A program made the position numbers and the translations under genes. From Diploscapter coronatus (taxonomy: Eukaryota > Nematoda > Chromadorea > Rhabditida > Rhabditidae), in contig OZ038422.1 in NCBI GenBank assembly GCA_964036155.1, forward strand, positions 49,871,201-49,935,200: a stretch of DNA of 64,000 nt. The letters run 5' to 3'. Position 1 is the stretch's first letter. Each line of letters begins with the position of its first letter. The notes under the pieces are model-generated. The model was not told the DNA's origin. It saw nothing but the letters and a program-made list of their open reading frames with translations, and did no database searches. This document shows, in pieces, positions 1 through 13,109 of the stretch.

Positions 1-644
1 TTCGATTTTCTCACCTCAACAGAACCATTTTAGTCGACATATTTCGGATGACTTGTAAATATCGTTAACACAATATAGTCGAAATCAGTGTGTACGGGCA
101 GATATAGGGCAGGTTTTCAGTCAGAACGAGAAACTACAAGGGGAGGGGGGGTCCGTATGAAAAATCTGGCTTAAGCCCTGTCTAGATCTGTGTACGAGTT
201 GTCGGATGTTTTCCAATTTATGCAACGATATCTACAAGCTACATGCGCATTTCACTGTAATTTATAAGATTTTTAGTCGGAAAAAAATGTTGTTTGACCG
301 AATTCTGAAACGTTGGTGGATTACCTTGAACTAAATATGCCTGTGCATGCGTATTTTATCCACTTGACCATCCAGCGTAAAAATTGGGAAAACTTAGAAA
401 GAGAGAGTTCAGAAAAAAGTTGGAAATAGTAAAATACACTAGGAAAGTTTCTATGTCAAGGATTATTCGGGGAGAGTTTATTTTATTTCCATCATAAAAA
501 TAAAGTATGAGACTATTCTAGCGAAAACATCACTTGAAAAAAGAACTCATGAAATGTTCAGAAATTTTAACGATTTTGGGATCGATTTTTGTAGCCCATT
601 TTAGAGAACCCGTAAATTCCAATCGTCGTTTAAAATAATCATGA
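1..644. other. 3' flank of the GPCR gene, no gene seen
   Basis: AT-rich sequence with no open frame that resembles a protein I know. A TTTATT at about 477-482 is AATAAA on the minus strand and lies about 165 bp past the GPCR stop codon, so it may be that gene's polyadenylation signal. Nothing else is supported. Confidence 0.4.
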
Positions 645-3600
645 CTATTTCCGGAATAGCTTGAACAATTTCTTATGTCTTCTTTCCACTGATTCGCTGC
701 AAGAGAAGATCAATTTTAGTCCTTGACATCTAAAATATAAATTTGAACATCGGAATAGCTATAAATTTAGCCAATTCATGAGCCAAATGATCATACCACA
801 AGATATATGCTAAATAGAGTAAGATACAATATTTTTCTTAAAATATTTGGCAACGATGTCTTACGGTTTACAAATTGCCTAAGATTTAAATAATACCTTC
901 CATAAATAAACGGATTGATGACACTATTAAGTATAACGAATGATTGCAGAATATACGTTCTATCTTGATACGTCGCATATGATTCATAGTCTAGTATCGC
1001 CCACCTGAAATACCATCGTTTAAATTTAGATATTATACAAAATCAAAAATCGATTCGCTCGCAATATTATCTAATGTCGGACGCATTCATTAACCACTAG
1101 CCCTGCATCTTTAGAGGGTATGTTAATGAGCACTTGGCATCATATAGTTTTAAAAACAAACGACTACTCATAGAAACGACATTTTATAAGAGTGGTACGG
1201 TAATATGATCAATAAAAGTAAATTCAAATAGCATGTTTAAAACTACTAAGAAATGTTATCTATATCTATCGTACTATTTTATCAATAGTCATTCAGAACT
1301 CACCAAGTCAATAGGTTATACGGTAGCCAGGTGACGATGTACGTTAGAATTAGTAGTAGTGTAATTCTGAGAGATCGGACTTTGGCGCGACGGAATTTAT
1401 CTTGACCTCTAGCGGAGATTGATACTGGAATATTTTAATTGTAGTCATAAATGGAAAATATAACAAGGTGATAAACATATTCAATAATAATGAAATATGT
1501 ATTTAATTATTAGCATTAATCACCCACCATAACACTCTTTTTCTTTTTCTTTCTTGGATCCTCTAACTGCCTTGCTGCACGATGACAATTTACTGATTTC
1601 ACTCATGTACATTGCTGAAGAAGAGCCGTTTCCCATTGCGTCATCGTTAGAATTCAGAGTAGCGTAAATATCCTGCAACTTGTCTACTCAAATTACGGCT
1701 TCAAAATCAGGACGAAATTATTTATATTTAAAAATAACATTTATAACATCTTATAGTTTTTACTTTAAATCTATCTTTACCTTTAAGATTAAAGCATAGC
1801 ATAGAATCAACACAATTAGGGGAATGTAAAATATGATGACGGTGTTTTGAATGCTGTATAAATGCATGAAAATGAAGTCGGAATCCACCATCGTGTGCCG
1901 TAACACTTTAACCATCCAAATATTCACGCACTGGTACATATTATGGGGATCTTCGAAATATTCCTATAATTAAAATAAAAATAATATCATACAGGATGTT
2001 CATTTATAGTTTTTCCATTTATTTGTTGAATTAATTTTTTCTAATAATTATTTTCAAAAACGACCAACTAGAATCAATTCTAGAGAGTGAAAGAAATGTG
2101 AAAATGTATGGTTTTACCCACTTTCTATTTTCGGGTAGGTCTGGGCATACCAGGACAGCTGAGACATAATGGGATGATGTGAAGACGTAAGCTATTTTTT
2201 CCATACTATTTCTCCCTACTTTTATGCCCTAGCCTATCCCTAACTATAGCGCACGTCCTCACGTCATTTCAAAATGGTTCATACCGGTGGCAAGGTAAAT
2301 TTTCTAAGTTTTACCTTAACATTGGGTCTGCGATTAGAATTGATTCTAGTTGGTCGTTTTGACAAATATTTATTAGAAAAAATTAATTCAAAAAATTATA
2401 AATGAATACTCTGCATGTTCAGGAAATTTTATTTTTTAAGGATTTTAAAATTATATTTAGAAATATTCTTGAAATTAAATTTGAAATAGTGTCATATTCT
2501 CAGAAATTTTTTTTTTTTTAATTTTAATAATATTTGAAATTTTACTTCGAATATGCCTAAAATATTAAATTAAGTAAAAATTTAAGCATATAAATATTTG
2601 TTCCTATTAGTTAAGCGAATAAAGCATAATTTATATATTTAAACGATAATAAATTTAAAAAAAAATATAAGCATACCTCCTTCCAAACGAAGAACTGTGG
2701 TATCATAGAAATGAAGGCTGTGCTCCAAGCAAATAATAACATCCTCGGTACCCTGCTATGACCATTCGCCGAAATCCACAGGGGATATCGTAAGGCCACC
2801 AGACGATAGAGAGCGATACAGACCATGATATTCGAACTGTAATCATATTCAACAAATATGATAAATTTATCATTTTAGAAATAAACCTTATCCCTACATT
2901 TAGACTATAAATAGATCCTAACAGTTTAACCTCAGTGTTAAAAGTTTGCCCATATGATAAATTCGTCTATGAATATGGTACCTGATAGCGAATACAAAAG
3001 CATCGAAATAGCGCATAAGTTTGCACATGAAAGGACCACCCTGCCACTCGTAGGTTATCATCCAAATGATATGTCCCGGTACGAAAATACCAAGCACCTA
3101 AAGTTAGCATATCTTAAATCATAATGTCTTTTTCATGATATTAATTGTGCTATGAGATTATTATTACTCGAAGCTTCATATCTAAAGCCAAAAACCACGT
3201 ATATTTTTACATGTCAGAAACTACTGGATTAGTTTCAATTACATATGCATGCCGTACAGCTATATTTAATTGGCCTTCAATAATTGAGCATTCATAGAGT
3301 TTTGTCAATGAATTGAAAGTCAAGATTAGATGTATGGGAAAGTCTATTTTCGGAATAAAGAGCCTGCTAAAAGATCAGTAATGTTTAAAAATAAGAAGAT
3401 TATAAATAAATAGGGAATTTTCTATTTAGATAATTTAAAAACCTACCAATAAATCACTAATATTCAAATTGATATGCAGCAATAATAGGAAAGACTTGGC
3501 ATGGCGATATCGCTTGACCATATAAATTAGCGTAGAAATATTTACAGGTAGGCCAATTATCGTTAGGAAAGAAAATATGACAATCTGAAAATATCAAACT

Positions 3601-3720
3601 ATAAAAATGATTATTGGATATTCTAATTACCGGTAATATTTCCCTAGGTGAAGGTTCTTCGTTACTTATGGTTGGTGGGCTTGCTAGGGGTTGAGTATTG
3701 TTGCTCACTACTGGGTGCAT
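645..3720 (-). CDS. Rhodopsin-family neuropeptide GPCR, GnRH/AKH/vasopressin-receptor-like
   Basis: Nine exons join in frame: 3720-3631, 3584-3447, 3097-2982, 2836-2677, 1963-1781, 1672-1528, 1424-1304, 1004-897 and 696-645. They give a protein of about 370 residues with all seven membrane segments. TM1 includes IIGLPVNISTLIYMV and TM2 starts at NISDLL. The end of TM3 reads CIALYRLVALRYPL, so the DRY arginine is kept but the aspartate is Tyr. TM6 has TWLPYNLL and TM7 has NSVINPFIYG, an NPxxY motif. A Ser/Lys-rich third loop and a short basic tail (HKKLFKLF) follow the usual plan for a peptide receptor at the plasma membrane coupled to G proteins. The family assignment (GnRH/AKH-like) rests on the TM3, TM6 and TM7 regions; the ligand is unknown. 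The last exon is short and is the least certain. The intron at 1964-2676 carries a MITE-like repeat. Confidence 0.8.
1998..2407. mobile_element. MITE-like element with long terminal inverted repeats, in a GPCR intron
   Basis: The left arm (1998-2082) and right arm (2335-2407) are inverted copies. Both carry TTCATTTATA, GAATTAATTTTTTCTAATAA and the 21-base block at 2062-2082 that starts CGACCAACTAG, in the same order. The arms are about 75-85 bp with a few indels. About 250 bp of non-coding sequence lies between them, and there is no transposase. Size and structure fit a non-autonomous DNA transposon or foldback element. Exact ends and a target duplication were not settled. Confidence 0.75.
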
Positions 3721-6700
3721 ATTATCTTAAACGTTATTATTCAAATTTAATCATATCATTATTATTAAAAATCGCGAAAAACGAGTAAATAGCGAAAATT
3801 CTTGTTGTTGGGTAGTTTTTCGTCGTATTCGGACGGAAAATTAAGTTTGGTCTGCACGAGCCTCGATAAAAAAGAGTGGAAAATAAGAAAATCGAATATC
3901 TAAGATACATGGAGAAATGGATATATTATTTTATATGCCATAAATGACATAAAATGATTGGCCCTTGACATGAAATGTAATGACGGAAAATAATGAAACT
4001 CATGCAAAAAGATAAATTAAGAGGGGAAGGCAGTTAGTAGGACTAAAGGATGAAGCTTAAAGGTTGAGAAAAGCCAAGAAAGGAGGGGGCACTAAGACTT
4101 CATTAACAAGTATAATTGCGGCCCTTCACATTTCCCTCTCAGGCTTATTCTAATTAGCATTTTCCTTTTGCAGCCCCAAGAATCAACCAGTTTCGATACC
4201 ACACACACACACACACACATATCGATAAAATTTGCAAGGAGATGGTGTAATTTGCAAAATTATAAATAGAGAATAGGATATTTTAGAAATTCCTACAGTA
4301 AAATATATAGGGAAATAGTGAATTCGATTGTCAATGACCGACTACTTAAGACGGAATAAATGACGCTGACTTTTGATGCGCGGAAGTCAGCGCGTTGTTT
4401 GCAGCAGACTTTACGTTATTACATAATTCTTTAAGAGAGAAGGTAGACAACTATTTATAAATACGCAATGCACGCTTTGCATATTCAAACTTGTGCATAA
4501 TTTATTTCGTTCCAAGTTATCGGTCATTGGCAATGCAATCATTTTACGAAAATAACGGATTTCATGGATAGGTACTTAGTAGCTGACGATCACAAGCCTG
4601 ATAAATATTTCATGTTGAACGCACATCTCCCTCTGAATCTGAATAGCTATGCTCTTCTCAACCCTGTGGCTAAGTCCTAGACCTTTCGATTCAAGCTTCT
4701 CTCGAGTATTTTCATTCTAGTCCCGTTTCAATTTATGATGGATTATCAAGTAATTCCTCTATGCAAAAACTGAATGCGGAAAATATCAGAAAGCAAGTTT
4801 TCCCGTTAGTAAAAATAATAGTAAAGTCAGTGCGTTATCATATCGCATCAATAGAATATTCTTAGGCTATTAGCAACGACTTATATTTTATGCAAAAGTT
4901 ATTTGATAATAATAGTAAAGTTTTTGCACCACGATATAACAAGTCATTGAAAATGCTAAAAATTGCTAGTTCCAAGTTTTTTTTTTGCGTATTTTATAGC
5001 GTATAATAAAAGTTAGTTATTAGGCAATAAAGCTATCATTAAAATATCAAATGGTTAATGCAGTTAAATATGCCCATTGATAATAGTATTAATCTATTTA
5101 TCATTGGAGCATATTTCGCGCATTTAGTAGGATTTAATAATAGAGTTAGCGCAATAGTTGTCATTGGCAAGGACATTCGTCGCAAAGAACTACTTCTAAT
5201 TGATGAAGTGATGATGAAATTGGCTTGATTACGCAATAGTTTGAGACGAAAAAGGATGGATTTTGCAGAATTGTGTTCTTTCAGATCGAAGACTGATAGG
5301 CGGCGTAATGGGAATTGACAGCCACGTGAAAATCTAGGATTCAGGAGTGTTTTTGACGTCACGATATTTTCGGGTAAACAATTTCTTTGAATCGTATAGA
5401 TTATAAAATTCTTATATAATATTTAGAAAATTGGATTCAAGAATATCAGATTCGGGATAAATAGTCTCTAAACCTAATAAATATTCAGGTATTTAACTGG
5501 AATGCCAACAGGTATTTGTATTTTGTCAGGCATACGTTTTTCGCGAATAGCTCTATTAGCATAACAGATAGTCTATAAGAATGTTATATGAGAAAGATGC
5601 GCAAGAGAATTTTACGTAAATCTATATAGGTTTTGTTTCATGAAAATTTCAAAGTTTTCTGTTGAAAGATATTTTTGATAGGTACAAATACTAAACTGTA
5701 TTTAACAGATTTTAAAAAGACTATTATCAAGATCAGGAAGATTCAAAATATCGTTGATGTTTGAAAATCTCTGAAATTGAATATTTGCAAAAAAAAAATT
5801 GAAATAACAAAATTCTATATTCGAAGCATCGACACGTTAAATAAAAATTTAATCCCTTCGTTCTTAAGAGGTAAGAAGTTTTAACAAAAGAACACGAGGA
5901 CACATGAAAACACAGTCCATATGTACTTACATATCTCGTCTTTATCCCGCAATATCATATTTAAAATGGGTATTCAGAAATCAGAGCTTAAATATGAGTT
6001 GAAGATGGATATATCGGGGATTTGCGAAATAAATGAACTCTCAAAGATAGAAAAGACTCTTTACTTAAGGGGCTTCTCAAAATGAACGCGCTTAGCGCAT
6101 ATATTCTAGGGGCAATTTGAAACGAAGGATGTCTCAATTTCCCAGAACGAACCAACCAATTAAAATAAATACAAACAAAGACTTTAGGGTTTAAGTTTAA
6201 AGATTTTAAAATTTCTTTAACAACAAATCATAAAAATTCAGAATTCTCATAAATAAAGACTGTTGCGTCCAAGTGGAAATGATCATACTTTATTAGAGAT
6301 TTATATTAGTAACAATAGAGCGCCTTTGGTATCGTAGAGTACCGGGAAACAACGAATAGGAATGATCAACGTGGAAGGCAAAAGAGCACATCTTATGCAA
6401 GGGCTTGTAATCGGGACAGTTTATGAATTAGGTGACACGAACACAATAGAACATTGAATATCTTTGTAGGGCAATCTCAATCGTTCAACAATAATTTAAT
6501 CATACACGTGAAATGTTTCTAGAAATATAAAAATGTAGAAAAGATGGTTGAGACATAATTGAAGTTATTGACTATCGATTGATAAATATAAAGCTGTAAA
6601 TAACGAGTAATTATCAAGTTGCTGGTCGCAACAGACTCTAGATCTAATTTAAATCGTGGACTTGTATAATAAAAAATGAAAAACAAATATTCAGATGGAA

Positions 6701-9700
6701 AATTGGAAAATAATTTCAAATTATGCGAAAAACTGATGAAGATCAGTATGAAATACGCAAAATACTGAATAAATTATCAAATATAAAGGAACCACGAGAG
6801 TGAAATGCCAATAGGCAGCCTTCTAGCTGAAAAGTGGATTCGTGGAAGCTAAGAGAAAGGAAAAGCTGAAGGGTTAGAAAAGAGAATTTGAAAAAGGGAA
6901 TTCCTCGAGTTTGGAGTCACGCAGTAAATGTTTTACTCGGAAAAAAAACGTTTGAAGAAGATGAATGGATGCTGGTATGTTATTTGGAAATGCATTACTA
7001 AGCAAATTAAGTATTTAAATAAAGTAATAAATTAAACGTTAAATATGAAAAGTGACAAAGTATAAACTATTCTACCTAGGCATTTTTCTTTGTTTTCCTA
7101 CCTTTCTATCCTAAGTTTTTGGTCTCCCTAACAAGATAGATGGGAATTGAATTTAATTAGTGTCCCCTTAGGGATTTCGAAAACGAACCTGCTCTAAACC
7201 AGAGATTTAGTATATTCTTTTGGATTCCAGAAATCTTATCACCAGAAAGAGTATTTTCCTCTGGAAAGAGTTGATATGACTTTTTTGAGGTCTTTATTCA
7301 AATATATCCCATCTTATCTGGATTTTTTTTCTTTTAAATCACCTCCAAGCAAAAAAATTCATTCTCATTTCCTAGTCCTACAACTCCTGCAGCTTTTTCT
7401 CAAAACGAAAAAAATCCTGGTGAGTCTCAGCTTACCTCATTTTCTCAGGCTTAGACATTTCTTGCCTCCAGAAAGAAACGTCGAAAACTTGTCCAAATTC
7501 GGGATTTTCTATTGGTTTTGTACTGGATTTTTCAGCTTTAGTCGGTCATCAAGTTTCATTGATCCTTATCATATGACCCCCTAACATTCGAACGCCTGTT
7601 TTGAAATGATTTTCGAATTTTTGGAATCCCAGCCGGCATTCCATCTTTCTCTCCCCCTCAATGCGACAGGTCATTCATCTTTATCTCTGACTCTCTGTGC
7701 CCTCTCATTCTTTAACATGGATTTATGCCATCTCTAATGACTTTCTTCAGCTTTCGATTGGAAAATATTTGGGTTTAATCACTTCTTCGGGAAGAGGTGT
7801 CAGGAAAAAGAATGATTAGAAATCAGTTGGTGTAGTCGTTTTCATTGCTTTTAATTTTAAAATGGGCCGCCCCTGTAATTTTTCCAAATAATAGGATGAA
7901 TCTTACAAATTCCCTAGAAAAAAAACCTTTTATTTTGTTGAAGTAAGCGAATTTTTCTCGATCTACCTCCCCAAGGGCTTTATTCGACGACTCTCGTTTT
8001 AGACCCTCACTAAATTTCGTGTCCGAATTGAATTTGATCGAAACGCGGGTTTGAAATTAGGGGCACAACATCGTCGGGGAAAATAAAGACAATGCGGCCT
8101 TTTATCGGGTATTTTTTGTTATAAAGTAGTGCATTTTTATAGACATTATTCGCTTGTCGATAAAATGATGTACATATTTTATGAAGGCCACCTTTGCTTA
8201 TTGGAAAAGAAAGTGTATTTACGAAATATTTTGAGCAATAATATTCTTTAATTGATGTAATTCATGAAGATCATCTTTTTGTCAGGGGAAAATGGTGTAT
8301 TTTCCTAGCTAAATTGTTAGTATGTCTGATAAACGAGTGATAATATCTGCTGAGTTTCTCTTTGTAACCAGATAGGTGTCTCGACCAGTGAGTGCAGGTC
8401 TCTTCGATGTTACAACACCCGCATCTACACATGTGAAATGCGAGAGAGCATCACAATATTAATTCGGCTCCCTTCCCACTTTCTTTTTGACCACTGATAA
8501 GCCGCAATGATAACGATTTTGCCAGTGCTTATCAAGGTATATTGAAGTTTCAGGAAATATAATTTAATTTCAATTTAAACTTTATTTTAATTTCATCAAC
8601 TTTATATCTTTGCTTTTGTCTAAATGATAAGATAGCATATTAAGTTTCAGAATTTTGACTTTAAACTTCATGAAGTACAGCTTAGTTTCAACCTTAACCT
8701 AATGAATTTCATCACAAACTTCGAAAACTTTAACGTAACTTCATCTATTTTTAATCTGACTCCAATTTACAGCCAACCTAAACCTTAAACTCCATAACAT
8801 GAACTCTCTCTCACTCTTGATGATCATCCTGTGTTCTTTATATTTGATCTTTCTGCGCCCCTTGCCCAAGCTCACTTTTTGTCCTCCGTTTTTAGGTATT
8901 CCCCTACTCTCTAGGGATTTAATATATCCGCTTTTATTCTCGTTTTTTCCGAGAGAATCATGCGGAAAATTTTGTCACTTGCAGGTGCGCCCTCAAATAT
9001 TTCTTTGTAGTTGTCATTCGCATTGAGAAATACCTGAAATTTTATGGGTCTTAATGAAGATCAGATTTTTTCTAAATATAATTCAATGATATTGCTTTAA
9101 AAACTGATCTCCATTAAAGTCGGGTATGTTAAATGAAGTTCAACCTTTTAAGCAAAAATAACATTTCAAAAAGCTCATCTTCACTAAAATCCACGAAATC
9201 TGTGATATTCTTCGGTGGGGTGTCATCTATAACATGAACATTTCCAGGTGCACCCCCCGGAAATTTTAGTTGTCATTTCTGCATTTCATTTCATTTCATT
9301 TCCCTGAATTTCTGATGTCCATTATTCAGAGCTTCTCCTTTCATCTTTATCCAGGGCCTTTTGCTCCTTAAAAATGAGGTCCTTCATTCTTTCCCTCAAA
9401 TAAAAGAATGCCCCGCTTCTTCGGTTTTAATGATGTGTTTCGGTCTGGTCGATGAATTTTCATATACTTTTTCATAAGGTTTCCTAACCTTAACACGCAA
9501 TCATGCGACATTTAAGCGCTTTGTCGACTAAACTTTACCATTATGCGTTAAATACCTCGTTACTTGTTAACAACGATGCTATTGTAAATGACTGGCTACT
9601 TGAAACGAGATAAGAGGAGCGCATTTCTTTCTCCCCCTTCTGTGAGCCTCAGGATGCGCGAGCGACGAACATTTGTTCATTAGACGATTTACTTGATTTC

Positions 9701-10103
9701 TTTTTGCCTTTTCTGCGTTTTAGGAAATATCATCAATAATTAGTTGGTTAATTTCATCAATATCGATAGAGAAAAATCAGTTTAAAGTGATTGCAGCCAA
9801 AATTTCGTTAATTTCTGTGAAAAATCACGAGAAGCGAAAGAAAATAAAAAAAAAAAAAAAAGAATCGCAAAATGAACGAATGTCGTCAGCGCGAGCATTC
9901 CAAGGCTCAAAGAGGGAGAAAAGGCAAGACGCTCCTTTTACTTCGCCTTAAGTTATCGGTCATTTACAATAATGAATTTCAGCCGATGGACTAATGTGGT
10001 CTATTTGTGATTTTACAAATGTTTGTCCGCTCAAATGCAGGCTTCATCAAAATATCGAGGTTTAGACTTTAAACTAGCATAAATCAAAACATTAACAATT
10101 TAG
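3721..10103. other. 6.4-kb intergenic region, no gene recognised
   Basis: Between the GPCR start and the receptor-channel gene there are only short open frames with low-complexity, Phe/Leu/Lys-rich translations. None has a recognisable motif or a series of spliceable exons. It contains an AC dinucleotide run near 4201, a TTTCA tandem near 9275, an A-run near 9846, and loosely repeated AACTTCA/AATTTCA sequence around 8560-8780. Two GATA-type motifs (CTGATAAG near 8495, CTTATCA near 8528) sit close together and could be regulatory, but nothing proves it. The right part must hold the promoter, and perhaps a first exon, of the receptor-channel gene. Confidence 0.5.
4201..4219. repeat. (AC)n microsatellite
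   Basis: About nine to ten uninterrupted AC dinucleotides in an intergenic region. Confidence 0.95.
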
Positions 10104-12401
10104 ATGCGGCTCGATATGGGAAGTCCTCTTGTATTTCTGGATTGTTATGCTAATTCAAAAACTAGCTCAAGGCTCGCACCACGAAAGACGCCTTTACGAG
10201 GATCTAATGAGAGATTATAACTCGTTGGAAAGACCCGTTGAAAACCATTCTATGCCCGTCGTTGTTTACCTCAAAGTAAACATTTAATCCAACGATATTT
10301 TTTTTTGCAAAATTACGGCTTAATTTCAGGTTTCACTTCAGCAAATAATCGATGTGGATGAGAAGAATCAAATTGTCTACGTTAACGCTTGGCTAGATTA
10401 TGTAAAATATATTAACATCGTTGTTAAATTGTTAATTTATGTTAATTCTAGACTTGGGATGACTACAAATTAGTTTGGGACACCGGAGAATATGGTAACA
10501 TAACCGACGTTAGATTTCCGGCTGGGAGAATTTGGAAACCCGGTATTTCAAATACATGAATATGTTTTACAAGTTAAACCAAATTTAGACGTTCTACTCT
10601 ACAATTCCGTCGATCAAAATTTCGACTCAACTTATCCGACAAATTTGGTGGTTTACAGTACTGGTCAGGTTCACTGGATACCTCCTGGAATATTCAAAAT
10701 CTCCTGCAAAATCGATATTCAATGGTATTTTCTTAAGACTAAATATTTTTTAACTTAATTAAATCTCAGGTTCCCTTTCGATGAGCAAAAATGCTTTTTC
10801 AAGGTATTTAATTCAAATTTAATCTTAGATTATTTAATTTCTAGTTTAAATATCGATTTTTATGCTTAAATTTGTCCATTTTAGTTCGGCTCTTGGACGT
10901 ATGATGGATATAAGCTTGATCTTCGTCCCGCTACGGGCGGCTTCGATATTTCCGAATATTTGCCTAACGGGGAGTGGGCTTTACCTTGTAAATTAAACCC
11001 CTTTTTCTTGGTTTATAATTTAAATTAGTAACGACCGTATCTCGTTCTATCAAATATTATGATTGTTGCCAAGAGCCTTATCCGGACTTAACATTTTATC
11101 TACACATGCGACGAAGGACTTTATATTACGGTATTATGATTTGTGAGAATTTCTAGAATTATGCTAGCCTTCAGGGTTCAACCTAATCATGCCCTGCATA
11201 TTGACGACTCTAATGACTCTGCTTGGATTCACTTTACCGCCCGACGCTGGGGAGAAAATCACACTTCGTAAAGCCAGTACTAATAAGACTAACGTCGTTA
11301 ACGCTAATTACAGAGATAACCGTGCTCCTTTCAATTTGTCTCTTCTTGGGAATAGTCTCAGAGATGTCCCCGCCCACGTCGGAGGCCGTACCTCTATTAG
11401 GTGCTTTTATTTTTTAAAAATGCCGAGTTAAATAGAAGACTCAGGTATTTTCTTTACCTGCTGTTTAATCGTGGTCACTGCTTCTACCGTATTCACAGTT
11501 TACGTCCTGAATCTACATTACCGTACTCCGGAAACCCATGAAATGGGATCTTTTGTAAGCAATGCAGCATATTTCCTTTATTTCAAACATAAAACCCCCA
11601 TAGTTTTAATACAAGACCCTTCAGACAAGAGCTCTTCTATTATTCTGGCTGCCTTGGATGTTAAGAATGAAGCGTCCTGGAGTGAAGTTCGCCTACGCCA
11701 CGTTACCTCCGCTTTTCTGTAGGAAACCAAAGAGACATTCGGAGTCTTTGATAAGGAATATCAAAGAAAACGAGGCTTCGCACTCGAGGTACTTCTACTT
11801 AAAGTTCAGGATCCAACTTGAAATTAGTAGAAGATCTACTTTACATTAATATTAGACTGCCTAACTCAATGCATGACCCTTTAGATCTAACTCTCTCGAA
11901 GTGGAAAGACGTATGCATCAATACCTAACGATGGGAGGGTTAGGGAATGGCTTGGGTCCGCCTGTGCCCGGGCAAATCTCGCATCTCAATTCCCCACATG
12001 GCTCCGACGCTGTTCAACAGGCCACATTATTGGTGCTGCAGAGAATTTATCATGAATTGAAGGTATAGATTAAAATAGCATTAGTTTAATGCTATATCGT
12101 CAAATGAATAACATATACTACGCCATCATTATATTTTATGACTCGAATGCCATAAATTACTTTAGAATTGTTAAATTACGCCATCTGATTATTATATGAT
12201 ATCATCTAAGTTTATAAATGACGCCGTATAATTTAGATTGTAACCAAGCGAATGGTAGAAACTGACAAAGAAGAGCAGGCGACAAATAATTGGAAATTCG
12301 CGGCGATGGTCGTCGATCGAATGTGCCTCTATTTATTCACGATTTTCATCGTCGCATCCTCAGTAGCCATATTTTGGTCCGCACCATACTTGTCGGCATA
12401 A
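10104..12401 (+). CDS. Nicotinic acetylcholine receptor subunit, alpha7/ACR-16-like, alpha type (5' end uncertain)
   Basis: Exons joined: 10104-10275, 10330-10401, 10452-10542, 10589-10724, 10770-10803, 10885-10987, 11029-11130, 11175-11267, 11314 onward, the TM3 exon near 11451-11551, the post-TM3 exon from about 11626, an intracellular-loop exon near 11885-12063, and a last exon near 12235-12401. The product of roughly 490-500 residues is a Cys-loop cation channel subunit. Its extracellular domain has [15 protein letters not shown], the Cys-loop pair ([17 protein letters not shown]) and a loop C reading [11 protein letters not shown]; the vicinal cysteines mark an alpha subunit. M1 starts [13 protein letters not shown]2 is entered by GEKITLQITVLL, with the Gly-Glu-Lys typical of cation selectivity. 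[13 protein letters not shown] follows M3, and M4 ends at the stop. A hydrophobic stretch ([14 protein letters not shown]) looks like the signal peptide. The 10104 exon opens after a TTTAG acceptor, so an upstream exon probably supplies the first Met; the first in-frame ATG is at 10147. Confidence 0.85.
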
Positions 12402-13109
12402 TTATTGAAATTTTGATTTGTAATTAGCATTTATCATAGTCCTACAAGCCTTAAACTCGAATTTTTAAAGTTCAAAATTAGGCAATTACTAAGTGCGCGG
12501 AGTGTCTCTTCTACACTATTTCTTTCAAATTTGATCCTCTTGTTTATCTCTAAATATAGAAACTATAGAATTCCGCCGTTTGGTAATTGCCCAATTTATT
12601 TCAGATTTTAAATTATGGTTCATAAAGGTCGATTTACCATAGTAGTTTTCGGTTTTAGTTAGGCCTGTAAGACGAGGATAAAACTAAAATGATAAATCTA
12701 TCACTGATTTCTTATCACTCTCGTCAGCACATCGAAAGTTTCCGTTAAAATATCGTCTTGCTCAAAATCTTCTCCTTCCTTTCATTCTCTTCTCATCAGC
12801 ATTTAAACATTGGGTCGAACGTTATTCATTTTCTCGGTCTAACACGAGCTTTTCCTGTAGAGATTTTCATTAAATATTTATGTTTAAAAATTATCAAAAG
12901 AAAATAAATAATCGTACTATTTCGTAAACAATGAATAGAAAATACTATTTACGATTTTTCAGAAACTTAAGTTTAAATATTTTCTTCTGTTGATATTCAA
13001 CGAATATCTATGTTTTCATTTGCATTCAATATTCATATCCTTCAACAAATTTAAAATAATAAATTATTTTTATTTTTTGCAAACAATAATACTTAAAAAT
13101 TACCATATT
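12402..13109. other. Convergent 3' flanks of the receptor-channel gene and SRP14
   Basis: AT-rich and non-coding. A minus-strand AATAAA (TTTATT at about 13069-13074) lies about 40 bp past the SRP14 stop and is a likely polyadenylation signal. I see no further gene. Confidence 0.5.

Noticed and set aside
7276..7584. 102-codon plus-strand open frame, Phe/Leu/Lys-rich
   Set aside because: Low-complexity translation, no motif, no exon partners, in otherwise empty intergenic DNA.
8799..9026. 75-codon plus-strand open frame starting with a hydrophobic run
   Set aside because: It could pass for a signal peptide, but no spliceable continuation or family resemblance follows.
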